From: Sporosarcina sp. Marseille-Q4063
Lineage (GTDB): Bacteria; Bacillota; Bacilli; Bacillales_A; Planococcaceae
DNA length: 64,000 nucleotides
Assembly (NCBI RefSeq): GCF_018309085.1
Contig: NZ_CP070502.1
Coordinates: 1,054,001 to 1,118,000 of the forward strand
Direction: 5' to 3'
Positions 43,886-52,861 of the stretch are shown one piece after another. The translations under genes were made by a program, and so were the position numbers. Positions within the stretch are counted from its first letter, which is position 1, and each line of letters begins with the position of its first letter. Under the pieces are notes generated by a model. It was not told the DNA's origin, did not search any database, and saw only the letters and a list, made by a program, of their open reading frames with translations.

Positions 43886-44629
43886 ATGAATATAGATAAA
43901 AACTCACCAATCCCTATTTATTATCAGGTTGCATCAAGTATTAGAAATAGAATTTCAAATAGTGAATGGACAGTAGATGAAAAAATACCTTCGGAATCGA
44001 AATTAACAAAAGAGTATGACATTAGCAGAGTTACTTTAAGGAATGCATTAGATAAATTGCACGATGAGGGAATTATTAAAAGAGAGCAAGGTAAAGGGGT
44101 GTTCGTTAGGAAAAATCCTCAACCGTTAGCTCATGATTTCAGTTTACCGTCAGCCCTCGGTAGAAAATTACAAGAAAATGGTTTAGATGTAACCTCACTA
44201 GTTATTTCGGCGCACGTTTCCAATCCAATATCGTATATTAATACAATATTAAATATTGATGAAGATGAAAAATTAGCATATATCAAAAGAATCTTTATTT
44301 TTAACAATAAGCCAATTGGTTTGAATCGATCCTGGCTCTCAGATGCAATGGTTCCCGGAATAACTGAGAATCAACTCATTGATAACCGCCTAAGCTTAAC
44401 ACTTGAAAATATTTATAAATTTAAACCCAATGGTATTGAGAACACAATACAAGCCGTTATTCCGAATTCCTCAGACATGAAAGCACTAAATATGAATTAC
44501 CTAATGCCGGCTACACTAGTAACGAGCACTTCTTATCTAGCTGATAAGTCACCATTGGAGTATTCTAAAACTTTGTGGTTAGGTGATCGGGTAAAATTCA
44601 ATTTAAATATTAACATGGAAAACAAGTGA
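43886..44629 (+). CDS. GntR/HutC-family regulator with UTRA domain
   Basis: A 247-residue regulator: an N-terminal winged helix (IPSESKLTKEYDISRVTLRNALDKLHDEG type, residues 30-58) and a C-terminal UTRA ligand-binding domain from about 85. UTRA regulators are usually repressors that sense sugar phosphates. It is divergent from the ABC/ARH operon and 23 bases upstream of a ribokinase gene, so it is the likely local repressor. The ATG has AAGGAAGG upstream. Confidence 0.92.
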   Translation: MNIDKNSPIPIYYQVASSIRNRISNSEWTVDEKIPSESKLTKEYDISRVTLRNALDKLHDEGIIKREQGKGVFVRKNPQPLAHDFSLPSALGRKLQENGLDVTSLVISAHVSNPISYINTILNIDEDEKLAYIKRIFIFNNKPIGLNRSWLSDAMVPGITENQLIDNRLSLTLENIYKFKPNGIENTIQAVIPNSSDMKALNMNYLMPATLVTSTSYLADKSPLEYSKTLWLGDRVKFNLNINMENK

Positions 44630-44652
44630 TCAAGATAGAAAGGAGATAATTT

Positions 44653-45534
44653 ATGATTACAGTTATAGGTAGTTTAAATATGGATTTAGTCGTAGAAACA
44701 AAAGGATTGCCCAAACAAGGGGAAACGAATTTCGGCAAAAGCTTTGCAACGATGCCAGGTGGAAAGGGAGCCAACCAAGCAGTTTCCGTTTCCCGATTAG
44801 GTGCTGATGTCCAGTTTATAGGTTGTATTGGCGAGGACTTATTTGGTAACGAACTATTAAAGAACTTAAAAAATGAAAATATTGATACAAAAAACATTCA
44901 AACTGTTAAAAATTCATCAACTGGTATTGCTAATATATTGTTATCGGAAGGTGATAACCGGATAATTGTTATCCCAGGGGCTAATTATGAACTAACATCT
45001 CAAAAAATTATAAGTAAAAAAGATACTATCCTCCAAAGCAAGATGGTTATCATCCAATTGGAAATACCAGCAAATACTGTTTTAAAAGTACTTGAGATAT
45101 GTCACACTGCCAATATTCCTGTGTTACTGAATCCCGCACCTGCTTCAAGTTTTTCTATGGACTATATCGATTATGCAACATTTATTACGCCTAATGAAAC
45201 CGAGTGTAAGGACATCTTTGGTGTCAACTATGAAAAAGCTTTGGAATTGTATCCGAATCAATTGATTGTTACTAAAGGCAAAAGTGGCGCACAATATTTT
45301 GACGGAATAGAGCACAAATTCATTAAAGGGTTTAAAACAAATGTGATTGATACAACAGGAGCAGGCGATACTTTCAATGGAGCATTTGCATTTGCTATCT
45401 CACGGCAGTATCCTTTTAATGATGCAGTTGAATTTGCTAATGCTGCTGCATCTTTGTCTGTGGAAAAGTTCGGTGCTCAGGGGGGTATGCCTTCTTTGCA
45501 ATTGGTAATGAAACGGGTCGCTTCAAGAATTTAG
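44653..45534 (+). CDS. rbsK: Ribokinase
   Basis: A 293-residue PfkB kinase with both ribokinase signatures intact: GGKGANQAV near residue 36 and DTTGAGDTFNGAF near 237, with the catalytic Asp present, unlike the sister kinase at 33316. Converts ribose to ribose 5-phosphate. It is cotranscribed with the GntR gene, and its presence here argues that the divergent operon releases free ribose. The AAAGGAG site is six bases before the ATG. Confidence 0.93.
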   Translation: MITVIGSLNMDLVVETKGLPKQGETNFGKSFATMPGGKGANQAVSVSRLGADVQFIGCIGEDLFGNELLKNLKNENIDTKNIQTVKNSSTGIANILLSEGDNRIIVIPGANYELTSQKIISKKDTILQSKMVIIQLEIPANTVLKVLEICHTANIPVLLNPAPASSFSMDYIDYATFITPNETECKDIFGVNYEKALELYPNQLIVTKGKSGAQYFDGIEHKFIKGFKTNVIDTTGAGDTFNGAFAFAISRQYPFNDAVEFANAAASLSVEKFGAQGGMPSLQLVMKRVASRI

Positions 45535-45594
45535 CTTTCTGACTCGAGGGACTATGTAATTATCAGACTAGAATTAAAAAACGGAAGGATCACA

Positions 45595-45825
45595 TTGAAA
45601 TTAAATCATAATAAAATTGGCGATATATAGTTTTATTAAATCTTCTGGAAGTGATAACCAATATGCCTATGACATTCGCATGACCGATGAAAGTGTTCCA
45701 ATTGGATTTAAATTGATTATTGTACTGACTATGAATTGATTAAACCATTTGAAATTGAACACAATTCTTTATTTAACAGCAAACAGAAAGTCTTGCAGCA
45801 TGCAATTGATGTAGAGAGCCACTGA
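45595..45825 (+). pseudogene. Small frameshifted gene of unknown family
   Basis: From TTG at 45595 behind GGAAGG the reading MKLNHNKIGDI breaks at a TAG, continues one frame over as SFIKSSGSDNQYAYDIRMTDESVP, shifts again, and ends DYELIKPFEIEHNSLFNSKQ...VESH with a stop at 45825. The pieces read as one protein of about 75 residues with two frameshifts. A terminator follows. Family not recognised. Confidence 0.55.
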
Positions 45826-45847
45826 TTATTTTGCGCAAATTTTAAAA

Positions 45848-45887
45848 AACAACCATTGGAATGTTACTGTTCCAATGGCTGTTTTTT
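45848..45887 (+). terminator. Intrinsic terminator
   Basis: CCATTGGAA pairs with TTCCAATGG around TGTTACTG, followed by six T; downstream of the ribokinase gene and the frameshifted remnant. Confidence 0.85.
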
Positions 45888-46019
45888 CATATCTTCTAAA
45901 TAAATGCATGTCAATGGTTCAGAGAACGAGTTATTCTAGTACTTTAACTGCGGTCGAAATATGGGGGTCAAACCACAGGCACCCATTACTAATTGTTCAT
46001 ATTGCTTTAAAACATCTTG

Positions 46020-47045
46020 TCACAAAAACTCCCCAACAAACCCATCAAGTTGCTTTTTAATCTCATGAAACTCCATATTTAAATCTATTGTTTTTACCCC
46101 TATCCGATTACCAGACACCATAAATGTTTCATTTGGTGTTATATCTTCTTCCGTTTTCGCATAAAGCAACATACCGCTCACATTCCCACTTTTCTTTATA
46201 TCTTCATTTTTAACATACGTGAAAATTTGATATAAATTATTAGAGTGAAATGACTTCTTATTAAAACTTTTTTGCATCGTCTTACCATAATATTTGGTGT
46301 CGATAATAAGTGTGTTTTCTTCAGATCGCAATACAATATCTGTTTTCATCGTGGGTAAAAATTCAATATCACCTTCATCAACTTGCCACTTGATATGGGG
46401 TGCATTCACCCTATACTCTGGGAAGTGTTTGCGATAATATTCATAAACAAATTTCTCAAATAGTCTATGCATTTTTTGGTCATCCATAAACTTGGCAGAT
46501 TTATAATCTCCCTCTTTTTCAGTAAGCAATAAACCATCAATGATAAAATAGCAAATATTCATGAGCATTTTATAAGTCGAATTATTTCGTGTGTAATTCA
46601 AAGTAGACCAGTTAATAGTCCGGAAATCGATTTGATACACATTTGAAAAGAACAATAGCGCTTTACGCAACTCACGTTTGTTTTTTAGCGATACTTCATT
46701 TAATCTTAACAATCGCATCATTGTTATTTTAAGAATTTGATTCATATACGTATTTTCTGTGTATACTTCATAATTGCATATGAGCTGACTTTTCATGTGG
46801 GATTGATGTTTTATAGACTGTGTCACATTTATTTTCCCTTTGGGGGATCTAAGTGCAGCGGTCGTTTGAATATATTCTTTACCTAATCCTCTTTTCACTT
46901 GACTATTGACACCTTTTATCAAGATTGCGGCTAATAAATCCGCAGTATGATCAAACTCCTCCACAGCAATCTTGTTATAGTTCGCTTTATTTAATACTCG
47001 AAAAGCATATGTGAGCATGTGATAAATATTTTTAATTTTAATCAT
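46020..47045 (-). CDS. McrC-like nuclease subunit of a McrBC restriction system
   Basis: A 341-residue McrBC-type component. The C-terminal half has a PD-(D/E)xK nuclease site: TDIVLRSEENTLIIDTKYYGKT near residues 236-258 gives Asp and DTK. The N-terminal part is the helical McrC region. McrC cuts DNA when the McrB GTPase ring translocates. It overlaps the McrB-like gene by eight bases, so the two are coupled. It probably restricts DNA with modified bases. Confidence 0.9.
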   Translation of the reverse strand: MIKIKNIYHMLTYAFRVLNKANYNKIAVEEFDHTADLLAAILIKGVNSQVKRGLGKEYIQTTAALRSPKGKINVTQSIKHQSHMKSQLICNYEVYTENTYMNQILKITMMRLLRLNEVSLKNKRELRKALLFFSNVYQIDFRTINWSTLNYTRNNSTYKMLMNICYFIIDGLLLTEKEGDYKSAKFMDDQKMHRLFEKFVYEYYRKHFPEYRVNAPHIKWQVDEGDIEFLPTMKTDIVLRSEENTLIIDTKYYGKTMQKSFNKKSFHSNNLYQIFTYVKNEDIKKSGNVSGMLLYAKTEEDITPNETFMVSGNRIGVKTIDLNMEFHEIKKQLDGFVGEFL

Positions 47046-48468
47046 TTAATACTCCGTACAGCTTTTGCGACCATTCATTATATTTCTCAAGCTCATCAAA
47101 CCAATACTCCTCCAATAATGGAAGTAACTCATACTCAATCACAACTGATAAATCTTCATCTGTCACAACCTTATCGAAACAAACATAACTGTGGCCTATT
47201 TCAAAGCCAGCTCCTAATGTCTCATCTTCTGAAATGACTTCATTCAAACGTTGGATTTGTGCAATCAGTTTATTAAACTTTAGATTACTTGCGTTATGAA
47301 TTACTTGTTGAAAACCCTCAGAATTAAATCCAGGCTTCATATGAAAAAACGCAAAACGTCTTCTTAATGCATAGTCAATCATCGCAAGACCTCTATCAGC
47401 TGTATTCATCATTCCAATGACATACACATTTTTAGGAATTGAGAACTTTTCATTACGATAAATTAGCTCCAGCTCGTGTCCACGTTTATCATTTTCTAAT
47501 AACATAAGCAGCTCACCGAAAATCTGACTTAAATTTCCTCGATTAATCTCATCGATAATAAAAAAGTAATCTCTTTCACTATCTTCTTCGGCTTTCTTGC
47601 AAAATCGATAAAATGGCCCTTGTGCAAGTTTAAAACCATTTTCTACGGGACGATACCCCATCATAAAATCTTCATAACTATAACTCTGATGGAATTGGAT
47701 CATATTCACGCGACTACTATCTTTTTCATTCATGATTGAGTAAGCTAACCGTTTCGCCGCAAATGTCTTTCCAACACCAGGAGCACCTTGTAAAATAAGA
47801 TTTTTCTTCATCTTTAATATTTTGACTAACCTTTCGTAATCGGTTCGATCCATGAATACTTCGTTTAAAAAGTCTTGTGAAGTATATCGTTCGTATGTCT
47901 CTTCAATCTCATCTAACTCTTCTCCATCCATGTCACCATTATTTTCAAGGACGATTCGTTTTAATTCTTCTACGTATTCAGTATAAGGCGTTATCTCCGT
48001 TAGACTTTTTTGTGCTGCTTGCCCGGGGTGAGGCCATTCTCCCTCTTTTTTCCAATTTACTTTTCGTATATGGTTAAAAGTTTCCCTATCTGCGTCAAAT
48101 ATGTATTCTGATTCGACCACTCCGTAACCAATGATAATCTTCATACCTTTTTTCGCAAAAATAATATCACCAGGTTGAATTTCATTCGCAAACTGCCACG
48201 CAGCATGAGCTATATTCATATATGTACGGTCTTGTCCATATAACTCCTTCATTTGTTGTTTCATTTCTTCTTTAGAAGCAAATTGAGTTAAATCACCCAT
48301 TTCTTCATTTCCTAACCCCATAATTCCATCAGCATAAAATTCATCCCACATAGACGCACCAGTCCCAGGTGAATATAACCAATATCTTCTCTTATTTTTA
48401 TTGTCAGAATGATTAATAGTCGTGTTATCATTAGCAGCAATTTCTCTCTCTAACATCTGTGCTTTCAT
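47038..48468 (-). CDS. McrB-like GTPase with N-terminal PUA/EVE-like sensor
   Basis: A 476-residue protein. Residues about 28-145 (RYWLYSPGTGASMWDEF, GDIIFAKKGMKIIIGYG) resemble the EVE/PUA-like domains found at the start of McrB relatives, presumed to read modified bases. The AAA GTPase follows: Walker A GAPGVGKT to Lys234, Walker B FFIIDEINRGN near 302 and the McrB signature MNTADRG at 354. Together with the downstream McrC-like gene it is a type IV restriction system. The AAAGGAG site precedes the ATG. Confidence 0.9.
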   Translation of the reverse strand: MKAQMLEREIAANDNTTINHSDNKNKRRYWLYSPGTGASMWDEFYADGIMGLGNEEMGDLTQFASKEEMKQQMKELYGQDRTYMNIAHAAWQFANEIQPGDIIFAKKGMKIIIGYGVVESEYIFDADRETFNHIRKVNWKKEGEWPHPGQAAQKSLTEITPYTEYVEELKRIVLENNGDMDGEELDEIEETYERYTSQDFLNEVFMDRTDYERLVKILKMKKNLILQGAPGVGKTFAAKRLAYSIMNEKDSSRVNMIQFHQSYSYEDFMMGYRPVENGFKLAQGPFYRFCKKAEEDSERDYFFIIDEINRGNLSQIFGELLMLLENDKRGHELELIYRNEKFSIPKNVYVIGMMNTADRGLAMIDYALRRRFAFFHMKPGFNSEGFQQVIHNASNLKFNKLIAQIQRLNEVISEDETLGAGFEIGHSYVCFDKVVTDEDLSVVIEYELLPLLEEYWFDELEKYNEWSQKLYGVLND

Positions 48469-48761
48469 TTATATTTCTCCTTTCATGCCAGACTATTGTG
48501 TATGTTTTATTTACAAAGTTTAATCCTATCATATGAATACTATTCTTTTGAATCTTCAATTAAGTTTAACATAAAAACTGAATGTACTACATAATTCCAG
48601 GTCTATGTCTTCCAATGTGTTACAAACTAGATATCAAATTTAATACTTAATCTTACCCAAAAAAACTTTAATTTTATTAATCAAGGGTTCGTGATATGCT
48701 AAATATAAGGAAAGTGATTATAAAGAGATTTTGAGGTAGTTTACGAAAGGTATGATGAGTT

Positions 48762-49316
48762 GTGGAGAATAAAGAATTAGGAAAAGCAATTGCTAACTAT
48801 CGTGTAAAACAGAATTATAATCTTAAACAACTGGCAGAAAAAACGAAAATCTCTTCATCAATGTTAAGTCAAATTGAAAGAGGGCTTACCAGTCCATCAC
48901 TAAATACGCTTAGAATGATTGCAGATGCATTGGAGCTACCATTACTTAGTTTTTTTACAGAATCCGAGAAAAGTAAGGATTTAATAACAAGGGCAGATTC
49001 CAGAAAAAAAATCGTATTTCCACCACCGCAAAACATGGAGTATATGTTGCTATCCCCTGATTTAAGCGGCTCAATTGAAATGGTACTCATGAAAATACCG
49101 CCGCTGTCTAATTCAGCTGAAAATCCTGTTGTTCACATTGGCGAAGAAGTCGCATACGTATTAGAAGGCAGCATCATGTTACATCTTGGTGATGATATTG
49201 AAATTTTATACACTGGGGACAGTGTGAAAATACCACCTGGCGTACATCATAAATGGGAAAATACCACAGATCAAGAAGTAACGATTATTTTTGCAGTGAC
49301 GCCTCCCACATTTTAA
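48762..49316 (+). CDS. XRE-cupin transcriptional regulator
   Basis: A 184-residue regulator: an N-terminal HTH_3 domain (LKQLAEKTKISSSMLSQIERG near residues 21-41) and a C-terminal cupin (HIGEEVAYVLEGSIMLHLGD, then PPGVHHKWEN). Such proteins control small-molecule catabolic genes in response to a ligand held in the cupin. It lies upstream of the D-serine permease and dehydratase genes on the same strand, so it is their likely regulator. Start is GTG; the site is weak. Confidence 0.88.
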   Translation: MENKELGKAIANYRVKQNYNLKQLAEKTKISSSMLSQIERGLTSPSLNTLRMIADALELPLLSFFTESEKSKDLITRADSRKKIVFPPPQNMEYMLLSPDLSGSIEMVLMKIPPLSNSAENPVVHIGEEVAYVLEGSIMLHLGDDIEILYTGDSVKIPPGVHHKWENTTDQEVTIIFAVTPPTF

Positions 49317-49339
49317 CATTATTCAGTAAGCAATTTATC

Positions 49340-49409
49340 TAACCGTTCTATAGCTCCTGTTATGACGTACTTTTTGTGCACATAATAGAGTTATAGGACG
49401 GTTATTTTT
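49340..49409 (+). terminator. Terminator after the XRE-cupin gene
   Basis: AACCGTTCTATAGCTC pairs with GAGTTATAGGACGGTT (with mismatches) across a 34-base loop, followed by ATTTTT. It separates the regulator from the permease transcript. Confidence 0.65.
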
Positions 49410-49576
49410 CGCTTATGAAGTTAAGTGAAACTAAATAAATTAACCTGCACTTAATTTTCTTGTTGATTTCACCATAGGAAAGCGCTATCATTAAGTGGTG
49501 TTAAATAAATCAATCTATACTTAATCGCCTGAATTTTAGACTGGCTAGATTATATCCCGAAAGGAATTGATAAAAA

Positions 49577-50914
49577 ATGCAAACAGGTGCAATGATGATG
49601 TTGGTTTTATTTTTATCTATTGTATTACTAATTTTTCTTATCCTTAAATTTAAAATACATCCGTTTATTTCTCTAGTTCTGGCGGGTATTTTTATTGGAT
49701 TAGCTACGGGCATGCCCCTTATGAACATTGTTGACTCTATTGAAAATGGAGTGGGCGGAACGCTAGGATCACTAGCTGTTGTTATCGGATTTGGAACGAT
49801 TTTAGGTAAGATGTTAGAGATATCTGGTGGTGCTGAGCGCTTGGCTCGAACAATGCTAAATGCTTTGGGAGAAAAGCGTGCCCCTTGGGTTATGTCACTT
49901 ATCGGTATCATTGCTGGGATTCCAGTGTTTTTTGAAGTAGGTTTTGTCTTACTCTTCCCGATCGTTTTCATCGTTGCCAGACAAGCCCAGATGTCGCTTT
50001 TAAGGATCGGGATTCCTTTGGCCATATCTTTGATGGTTGTACACGCAATGGTACCTCCACATCCAGCAGCATTTGCCATTACCGAAATGTTGGGAGCCGA
50101 TGTAGGGAAAGTTATATTATATTCACTTCTTATCGGTACACCTACTGCAATCATTGCTGGGCCAATCTATGCTAAGTTCATCAGTCGTGGAACTAGAACT
50201 GAAGTATTTCATGATTTAGAAGTAAAAGCACCAAGACCGGATGAGGAGCTTCCTAAGTTTGGAATTACTTTATTTACGATTCTCTTGCCTTTGTTCGTTA
50301 TGGTAGGAAAAACAGTTGGCGATTTATATCTCCTCGAAGGTTCATTAGCTTACGATGTTGTCAGATTTTTAGGTAATCCAATTATTGCTTTACTTATTTC
50401 GGTATTTGTAGCATATTACACATTAGGTCTTTCCCGCGGCTTAACGATGAAGGAAGTATTAGCCCATACTGAGGACGGATTCAAGTCTATTGCATCTATT
50501 TTGCTGATCATCGCTGGTGGCGGTGCTTATAATGCATTTTTGGTTGATAGTGGCTTAGGTACAGAGTTATCTACGATTATGCAATCGTTAAACATGAACC
50601 CAATTATTCTAGCTTGGTTAATAGGAACAATATTGCACCTGGCAATCGGTTCCGTTACGGTAGCCATGATTAGTGCTGCGGGTATAATAGGTCCTTTATT
50701 AGTCGTTTATCCAACGTTGAGTCCAGAGATTGCAGTTCTCGCAATTGGTGCTGGGGCTATCGGTTGGTGTCACGTTAACGATTCTGCTTTCTGGCTTGTC
50801 AAAGAATACTTAGGACTATCATTAACAGATGCGTTTAAGAGTTTCACTGCTGCAACTGTGATTGCATCGGTGGTTGCACTTGGCGGCGTATTGGTTTTAG
50901 CACAATTCATTTAA
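49577..50914 (+). CDS. GntP-family permease, probably for D-serine
   Basis: A 445-residue transporter with about 12 hydrophobic segments and the GntP-family features GIPVFFEVGFVLLFP near residue 113 and PPHPAA near 160. The family covers gluconate and D-serine (DsdX) permeases. Because the next gene is D-serine dehydratase, import of D-serine is the most likely role. The AAAGGAA site precedes the ATG. The genes are 42 bases apart. Confidence 0.88.
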   Translation: MQTGAMMMLVLFLSIVLLIFLILKFKIHPFISLVLAGIFIGLATGMPLMNIVDSIENGVGGTLGSLAVVIGFGTILGKMLEISGGAERLARTMLNALGEKRAPWVMSLIGIIAGIPVFFEVGFVLLFPIVFIVARQAQMSLLRIGIPLAISLMVVHAMVPPHPAAFAITEMLGADVGKVILYSLLIGTPTAIIAGPIYAKFISRGTRTEVFHDLEVKAPRPDEELPKFGITLFTILLPLFVMVGKTVGDLYLLEGSLAYDVVRFLGNPIIALLISVFVAYYTLGLSRGLTMKEVLAHTEDGFKSIASILLIIAGGGAYNAFLVDSGLGTELSTIMQSLNMNPIILAWLIGTILHLAIGSVTVAMISAAGIIGPLLVVYPTLSPEIAVLAIGAGAIGWCHVNDSAFWLVKEYLGLSLTDAFKSFTAATVIASVVALGGVLVLAQFI

Positions 50915-50956
50915 TCAACTTTATTAAAATTAATTATGGAAGGAAGACAAATCATC

Positions 50957-52324
50957 ATGCAAAATAAAACAATTCAAGGAAAAACGATAAAAGAATGGGA
51001 AGAACAGTTTCCATTAATGAGCAAGATTATTTCAACTGAGGAAGTGTTTTGGACAAACCCTAAATACGGGGCTTTTGCAGATGCGATTGAAAATATTTCT
51101 TTATCAGAGATTGATGTAAAAGATGCAGAAGAAAGATTAAATAGATTTGCACCCTATATTGCGAAGGTATTCCCAGAAACAGAAAAAACAGATGGCATTA
51201 TTGAATCACCTACTGTTCGAATTCCTACGATGCAAACGGAGATGGAAAAGGCCTATAATCAAGAAATCAAAGGGCAATTATTGCTCAAATGTGACAGTCA
51301 TCTGGCGATTTCTGGGTCAATTAAAGCAAGAGGCGGCATTTACGAGGTTTTAAAACATGCGGAAGATCTAGCGACCCGGAATAATATGCTGACAACAAAC
51401 GATGATTATTCAATCATTGACAGTGATAGATTTAAAGCGTTCTTCTCTAAGTATTCTATTGCAGTAGGATCAACCGGAAACCTAGGACTCAGCATCGGTA
51501 TCATAAGTGCACAATTAGGATTTAAGGTTTCTGTTCATATGTCGGCTGATGCGAAGCAATGGAAGAAAGATTTGCTTAGAAGCAGAGGTGTTACAGTCGT
51601 CGAGTATGAATCAGATTATAGTATCGCCGTAGAGGAAGGCAGAAAACAAGCAGAAGCCGACCCAAACACGCACTTTATTGATGATGAAAATTCGACCGAT
51701 CTATTTTTAGGATATGCTGTTGCAGCTTCTAGATTAAAAAAGCAATTAGAAGAAATGAATGTAGTTGTGGATAAGGATCATCCATTATTTGTTTACCTTC
51801 CATGTGGCGTTGGCGGCGGACCTGGTGGCGTAGCATTTGGATTAAAGTTGGTTTTCAAAGATCATGTACATTGCTTCTTTGCCGAACCAACACATTCACC
51901 GTGTATGGTGATCGGATTAATGTCCGGCCTGCATGATTTAGTATCGGTACAAGACTTCGGCATTGATAACATTACGGATGCTGATGGACTAGCAGTCGGT
52001 CGCGCTTCAGGTTTCGTAGGGAAAACTTTAGAAAAACTCATGAGTGGTTCCTATACCGTAAAAGATGAGGAATTATATAAACTACTAAGTATGTTATCCG
52101 ACTCGGAGAATATTCAATTAGAACCTTCTGCGCTCGCTGGCATGCATGGTCCAATGCAATTCTTCAGAGACGAAGCTGGCCAAAAGTATATAGAGAATAA
52201 CAACTTACAAAATAAGATCAAAAATGTTTCACACATCGTTTGGGGAACAGGCGGCAGCATGGTTCCGACCGATGAAATGGAAAGCTATTATAACAAGGGA
52301 AAAGATATTCTTGCTTCTGAATAA
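50957..52324 (+). CDS. dsdA: D-serine dehydratase
   Basis: A 455-residue fold-type II PLP enzyme converting D-serine to pyruvate and ammonia. The PLP lysine lies in SGSIKARGG near residue 116, the phosphate loop is CGVGGGPGG near 282, and STGNLGLS near 172 is typical of DsdA. The start is the ATG at 50957, with AAGGAAG upstream. It is the end of the permease-dsdA unit and is followed by a clear terminator. Confidence 0.95.
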   Translation: MQNKTIQGKTIKEWEEQFPLMSKIISTEEVFWTNPKYGAFADAIENISLSEIDVKDAEERLNRFAPYIAKVFPETEKTDGIIESPTVRIPTMQTEMEKAYNQEIKGQLLLKCDSHLAISGSIKARGGIYEVLKHAEDLATRNNMLTTNDDYSIIDSDRFKAFFSKYSIAVGSTGNLGLSIGIISAQLGFKVSVHMSADAKQWKKDLLRSRGVTVVEYESDYSIAVEEGRKQAEADPNTHFIDDENSTDLFLGYAVAASRLKKQLEEMNVVVDKDHPLFVYLPCGVGGGPGGVAFGLKLVFKDHVHCFFAEPTHSPCMVIGLMSGLHDLVSVQDFGIDNITDADGLAVGRASGFVGKTLEKLMSGSYTVKDEELYKLLSMLSDSENIQLEPSALAGMHGPMQFFRDEAGQKYIENNNLQNKIKNVSHIVWGTGGSMVPTDEMESYYNKGKDILASE

Positions 52325-52366
52325 ACAAAGGATCGTTTGTATAAAATAAACGATTTCAAAAATAGT

Positions 52367-52414
52367 AAGGGCTGTCCTTAAAGATCATGAAAATGACTTT
52401 TCGGAACAGCCCTT
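52367..52414 (+). terminator. dsdA terminator
   Basis: AAGGGCTGTCC pairs with GGAACAGCCCTT across a long loop, 43 bases past the dsdA stop. Confidence 0.8.
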
Positions 52415-52529
52415 TCTACTATTTAGTCAAGTAGTTTGCGATGGCGTATTTGTGCAAGGGTCACTTTAGATGCTCGACCGAGTATTCCATTAACATGTGA
52501 TGTATTGCCACCCATGGTGGGTGCTCACA

Positions 52530-52830
52530 CTAGTTCATGGAAGCAATGATTGTGGCATATGGAACGGCAATCGCCACAACGCGCAGGCTAAAGGTTCCGC
52601 CTTTCGCAATGAATGCCAAGATCCGTGCCAACGAAGCCTAAGAAAATAGCTGTACCCAATTCCCCCGCCCCCCAAAAGATGACAATGAAGGTTTTCCTGA
52701 TGAATAATAATACCGGCAATAATGTTGATTCTGCTCACCACCAATATCCAATAGCTGCTTTCAGAAGCAAGCCAAACCCCTAACGCTGCCGCAACAGCCA
52801 GTTGCAATGACAAGTATAGAACCCAGAAAG
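52530..52830 (-). pseudogene. Decayed membrane protein gene
   Basis: The minus strand reads hydrophobic stretches in three frames that join into one plausible membrane protein: LGVWLASESSYWILVVSRIN, then after a shift KTFIVIFWGAGELGTAIFLG, then after another shift GGTFSLRVVAIAVPYATII to a TAG at 52530. At least two frameshifts are needed. A further short open stretch continues toward 52430. The family is not recognised. Confidence 0.5.
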
Positions 52831-52861
52831 TATAGATATAATTAGTTACAAAAATATTAGA

